A DNA stretch of 8,582 nucleotides from assembly GCA_021831005.1 (NCBI GenBank), contig JAKBNO010000089.1:1-8582 (forward strand), given 5' to 3'. This DNA comes from Thermoplasmata archaeon. GTDB lineage: Archaea; Thermoplasmatota; Thermoplasmata; Thermoplasmatales; GCA-001856825. This document shows positions 6,090 through 8,582 of the stretch, piece after piece (the first letter of the stretch is position 1; each line of letters opens with the position of its first letter). The notes beneath the pieces were generated by a model. It was not told the DNA's origin and did no database searches. It saw nothing but the letters and a program-made list of their open reading frames with translations. The translations under genes and the position numbers were made by a program.

Positions 6090-6370
6090 GAATATTGAGT
6101 GAACCTCTTATAATCACCAGATGCGCTCAGAATCCCGAGACGTACACCAGCATCCAGCCAAGCATAGGCATAGGAGCTAGCCGCTAGGGAATTTTCAAAA
6201 TCGCCCTTGTCGTAGAAGTAGGTAGAGTCCTTGAGGTAGTTCTTGCACATATCGATGAAGTCGTTTGCAGCCGTGTTCAAAAAGCTCTCTTTGGAGGGAG
6301 ATACTTTTACAAGAGTCAGGGCTTCTTTTGTAATATCTAGATACTTCTTGCACCTCTCTTCTAGGGTCAT
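6086..6370 (-). CDS. DUF357 family protein, 94 aa
   Basis: A small, probably all-helical archaeal protein of the DUF357 family. The signature is the C-terminal segment YDKGDFENSLAASSYAYAWL followed by DAGVRLGIL, which matches the family's characteristic conserved stretch (growing number of paired helices, then Ala-Tyr-Ala-Trp-Leu-Asp-Ala-Gly-Val-Arg-Leu-Gly). The biochemical role of the family is unknown to me. The start is ATG at 6370-6368, overlapping the herA stop as ATGA. A longer frame reading up to 6586 exists but runs through herA and gives an unnatural N-terminus, so it is rejected. GAGGGT six bases before the ATG may be a weak ribosome binding site. Translation is probably coupled to herA, hinting at a shared role, though the operon may simply be compact. 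Length is typical for the family. Confidence 0.85.
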   Translation of the reverse strand: MTLEERCKKYLDITKEALTLVKVSPSKESFLNTAANDFIDMCKNYLKDSTYFYDKGDFENSLAASSYAYAWLDAGVRLGILSASGDYKRFTQYS

Positions 6371-7803
6371 CTGACGACCCTCACATTCTTTCCACCATCG
6401 TCTGTTTCCCTGGGTCGAACTTCTATGAAAAGGGGAATAGGGAGCTCTGGAGATGCGACGAGAGAAGTTCCCACTGGAAGTCTCTGAATCTCGTCCAGCG
6501 ACGAAGTCGTAAGGCCTTCGACAGAGTTGCCAATTGCCTTGAGATCGTTTGGATTTGTCACCTTCAGAATCAGCTGGGTGCCGCATTGAGAAAGGACGTT
6601 CTTATCAACCTTTGCAGGTCTCTGTGAGACGACCAGCAGACCGAAACCGAATTTCCTTCCCTCAGAAGCTACGGTCCTCATTATCTTGGAGGAGAAAGCC
6701 TTCCCTTGCTGTGGAGCAAAATTGTGTGCCTCTTCTACTACCGTAAGGAGAGGGGGGATGCGGTCCTTCTTCCTTGATTCGAAGAGAGCATACAGCAACC
6801 TCTGTACGATGAGTTCCTGCACGTCTGGGGGCAATCCCTTCATCTCAATTATGGAGACTTTACCTTTGACAACCAGCTCATCTACGCGGAGACCCCTCTT
6901 GCCAAGAACATTCAGAGACTTGAGATAAAGCAGTTCCTTTTCAAGGGTCTGCGAAAGGGAAGAATCATCCTGCCTCCGTAGTTCCTTGATGATGTCATCG
7001 AAGTCATAATCCTTGCTTGAAAGTCTGATTGCGTCTATCGCCTTCCTCAACGGAAGAACGTACGACTTGGCGTCAGAAAGATTCATGATGCTCACCAGTT
7101 CCTTCACGTTTATCTGTGAAAGTGTGAAGGTGAGCTTCTCGTCCCCTCGTTCAGGGGAAAATGTGATAATCTTGTCACCGTACGAACCCGGATGTATGGA
7201 GAATCTCTTCATTTCCTCAGAATCCGAAGCCTTGCTCTTCATGGATCCGTATTCACCGTGAGGATCTATCACAACACAGGTGACATCATTCTTGATGAGC
7301 TCCTCGATGATCACTCCCGTGAGGTAACTCTTTCCACCTCCGGTCTTTGCCATGACGGAAATGTGCTTCTGCACCATTGAATTGATATCGATAGAGAATG
7401 GAATGCTGTGGCCGTATATCATGCCGATATAAGCTCTACCCTTCTTGCCGCTGCTTATGTTGAGGGTGGCTGATATGAATTCGTCATCAGCGAGGTATAC
7501 CGGGGTTCCAGCGAGAAAGGGGGTCCTCGGATATTGCAGGATGTGCTTCTGATCCAAGTAACCAATTATGACTATTTGGGCTGATACTGTCTGCTGTATC
7601 TCTACGTTATTTCCTTCCATTATTTGGTATGACTTTTCGATCGAAAGATTAGTCTTAGCGCCTATCACGTCGACTTTTCCCAAAACCCAGCCGTCTTCGT
7701 GATGTTTCAGCCTGACGTAATCCCCCTGTCTCAACTTTCCTGAGACAGAGCAGTTAACAACAGTTGGATGGATGTCTCCATACAGGATTCCTACCGGATC
7801 CAT
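6367..7803 (-). CDS. herA: HerA-type DNA-translocating ATPase
   Basis: A hexameric FtsK/HerA-superfamily ATPase of 478 aa, the usual family size. In archaea HerA works with the nuclease NurA and with Mre11-Rad50 to resect DNA ends for homologous recombination. The N-terminal HAS-barrel covers roughly residues 1-115 (DPVGILYGDI, GDYVRLKHH). Walker A is AKTGGGKS at 152-159, followed by VIDPHGEY at 178-185. Walker B is LLTVVEEAHNF at 352-362 with E357/E358. The EGRKFG segment at 381-386 probably carries the arginine acting in trans, and VVSQRP at 391-396 is the sensor-like motif before CGTQLILKVTNPND. The ATG at 7803 is one base past the stop of the aminotransferase gene and has GAGGT three bases upstream. 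No nurA, mre11 or rad50 is in the window. The distance to the AddAB-like operon is about 1 kb. Confidence 0.93.
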   Translation of the reverse strand: MDPVGILYGDIHPTVVNCSVSGKLRQGDYVRLKHHEDGWVLGKVDVIGAKTNLSIEKSYQIMEGNNVEIQQTVSAQIVIIGYLDQKHILQYPRTPFLAGTPVYLADDEFISATLNISSGKKGRAYIGMIYGHSIPFSIDINSMVQKHISVMAKTGGGKSYLTGVIIEELIKNDVTCVVIDPHGEYGSMKSKASDSEEMKRFSIHPGSYGDKIITFSPERGDEKLTFTLSQINVKELVSIMNLSDAKSYVLPLRKAIDAIRLSSKDYDFDDIIKELRRQDDSSLSQTLEKELLYLKSLNVLGKRGLRVDELVVKGKVSIIEMKGLPPDVQELIVQRLLYALFESRKKDRIPPLLTVVEEAHNFAPQQGKAFSSKIMRTVASEGRKFGFGLLVVSQRPAKVDKNVLSQCGTQLILKVTNPNDLKAIGNSVEGLTTSSLDEIQRLPVGTSLVASPELPIPLFIEVRPRETDDGGKNVRVVR

Positions 7804-7804
7804 C

Positions 7805-8582
7805 TTACCTCTTCCAGTTTGACATTCTATTAGCTATTATCTTGATTCCCTTTTCTGTTCGCTCTGCATCTTCAGTGCCCAACCCAATCCTAATCATCGA
7901 GTCTGACCCAAAATAGTAACCTGGCACTGTCGAGACGCCCTCTGTCATGAGAGAAAGTGAGAATTTTACCGAATCTTCGCCCACTGAGAGAGCATTGACG
8001 ATTGTTCCCTTGTATCCAACCAGGAATTCGTCCAGATTCTCAAAAAGTATCTTAGAGTTCTCGTCAATTTTCTTCCTGTTGTAATCCTTATAGACGTTGA
8101 TGTTGCTGAGGAGATAGCTTCCTCTGCGTTTCACGTTCGAAGAAATTACGGGCACAATAATCCCCATCCTCTCTTTCATTTCCTGTATCATCTGTTTGCC
8201 GGCAATTATCCAGCCCATCTTGATCCCAGACTCACCGAAGAATTTGGAGACCGAACCCAGCATGATCGTATTTCCAGTTTCAAGTTTCTTTGGAAAATTA
8301 CCATTGAAGAATGAAAAGGTGTCGTCTATAACAAGATAAGACTCATTCCCTTCAGTCTCCCTCGCTATCGATCTTATGCTCTCATCGCTCCAGGACAACC
8401 CTGTAGGATTGTTCGGGTTGCTTATGAAATACGCAGTCTTCTCGTCAACATCCCACGGAGACAAATCGACACCTTCAGAGGATGCCCTGTTTTCAAGAGT
8501 CGTGCCTATTCCTATTTCCCTGGCTTGGTAATAATATGCGGGGTACTCTGGAGTTATAGTTACCATCGAAGAGACCTTCTTT
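7805..8582 (-). CDS. class I/II (fold type I) PLP-dependent aminotransferase, 5' end beyond window
   Basis: The frame remains open to the right edge with five more codons (KKVSS) before the first in-window Met, so the start lies outside. About 100 N-terminal residues of a usual 350-400 are missing. Counting from that Met, visible motifs are TPEYPAYYYQ 5-14, NPNNPTG 50-56, VIDD 79-82 (D81 contacts the PLP pyridine nitrogen), SVSKFFG 105-111 (K108 forms the Schiff base) and RIGLG 226-230 (Arg binding the substrate carboxylate). Two usual cofactor contacts differ: the Tyr of the D-x-x-Y motif is Phe84, and the phosphate-binding Arg after the lysine is Lys116 (GIKMGW). Substrate cannot be assigned, so aspartate/aromatic/alanine-type activity is only a family-level guess. 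The gene ends one base before herA and forms an operon with it. Confidence 0.9.
   Translation of the reverse strand, partial: KKVSSMVTITPEYPAYYYQAREIGIGTTLENRASSEGVDLSPWDVDEKTAYFISNPNNPTGLSWSDESIRSIARETEGNESYLVIDDTFSFFNGNFPKKLETGNTIMLGSVSKFFGESGIKMGWIIAGKQMIQEMKERMGIIVPVISSNVKRRGSYLLSNINVYKDYNRKKIDENSKILFENLDEFLVGYKGTIVNALSVGEDSVKFSLSLMTEGVSTVPGYYFGSDSMIRIGLGTEDAERTEKGIKIIANRMSNWKR
7807..7811 (-). promoter_or_regulatory. ribosome binding site of herA
   Basis: The minus strand reads GAGGT, three bases before ATG 7803-7801, overlapping the last codons and TAA stop of the aminotransferase gene. The spacing is short, but its position within the end of the upstream gene fits translational coupling. 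Confidence 0.45.

Noticed and set aside
6371..6586. N-terminal extension of the DUF357 frame
   Set aside because: It lies inside herA in another frame, has unnatural composition, and the family's usual length fits the ATG at 6370.

Overview
The window looks archaeal. It carries a HerA-family DNA-translocating ATPase, a DUF357 protein (a family known essentially only from archaea) and a tRNA-Glu gene with no encoded CCA. AT-rich TATA-like boxes lie about 25 nt ahead of start codons, which suggests leaderless transcripts. A Euryarchaeota/Thermoplasmata-type organism is my best guess. That is inferred from gene content and style; no rRNA marker is present.

Layout, left to right. Positions 1-118 (minus) hold what may be the first codons of an unidentified gene running off the left edge. 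Positions 119-399 contain no gene I can support. A tRNA-Glu(CTC) gene follows at 400-474 (minus), with its own TATA box and T-tract terminator. Positions 603-5322 (minus) hold a two-gene operon. Its first gene is an AddB-like protein with a C-terminal RecB-type PD-(D/E)XK nuclease and four cysteines placed like those of an iron-sulfur nuclease. Its second gene is a complete UvrD/AddA-type superfamily 1A helicase without a nuclease domain. Positions 5323-5795 are a long divergent intergenic region with a strong RNA hairpin, a possible 47-codon ORF and an 11-bp direct repeat. Positions 5796-6089 (plus) encode a small unrecognised protein behind a good TATA box. Positions 6086-8582 (minus) hold a tight operon read in the order aminotransferase (5' end beyond the right edge), herA, DUF357. 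DUF357 meets the small plus-strand gene tail to tail, and both stop codons use one CTAG.

How they may work together: the nuclease/helicase pair has the gene order and split of labour of bacterial AddBA, a double-strand-break end-resection machine. Archaea normally resect ends with HerA-NurA-Mre11-Rad50. Here HerA lies only about 1 kb from the AddAB-like operon but without nurA, mre11 or rad50 beside it. The window may therefore show a DNA-end-processing neighbourhood in which an AddAB-like enzyme coexists with HerA. This is inference from domain content. A defence role for the nuclease/helicase pair is also possible.
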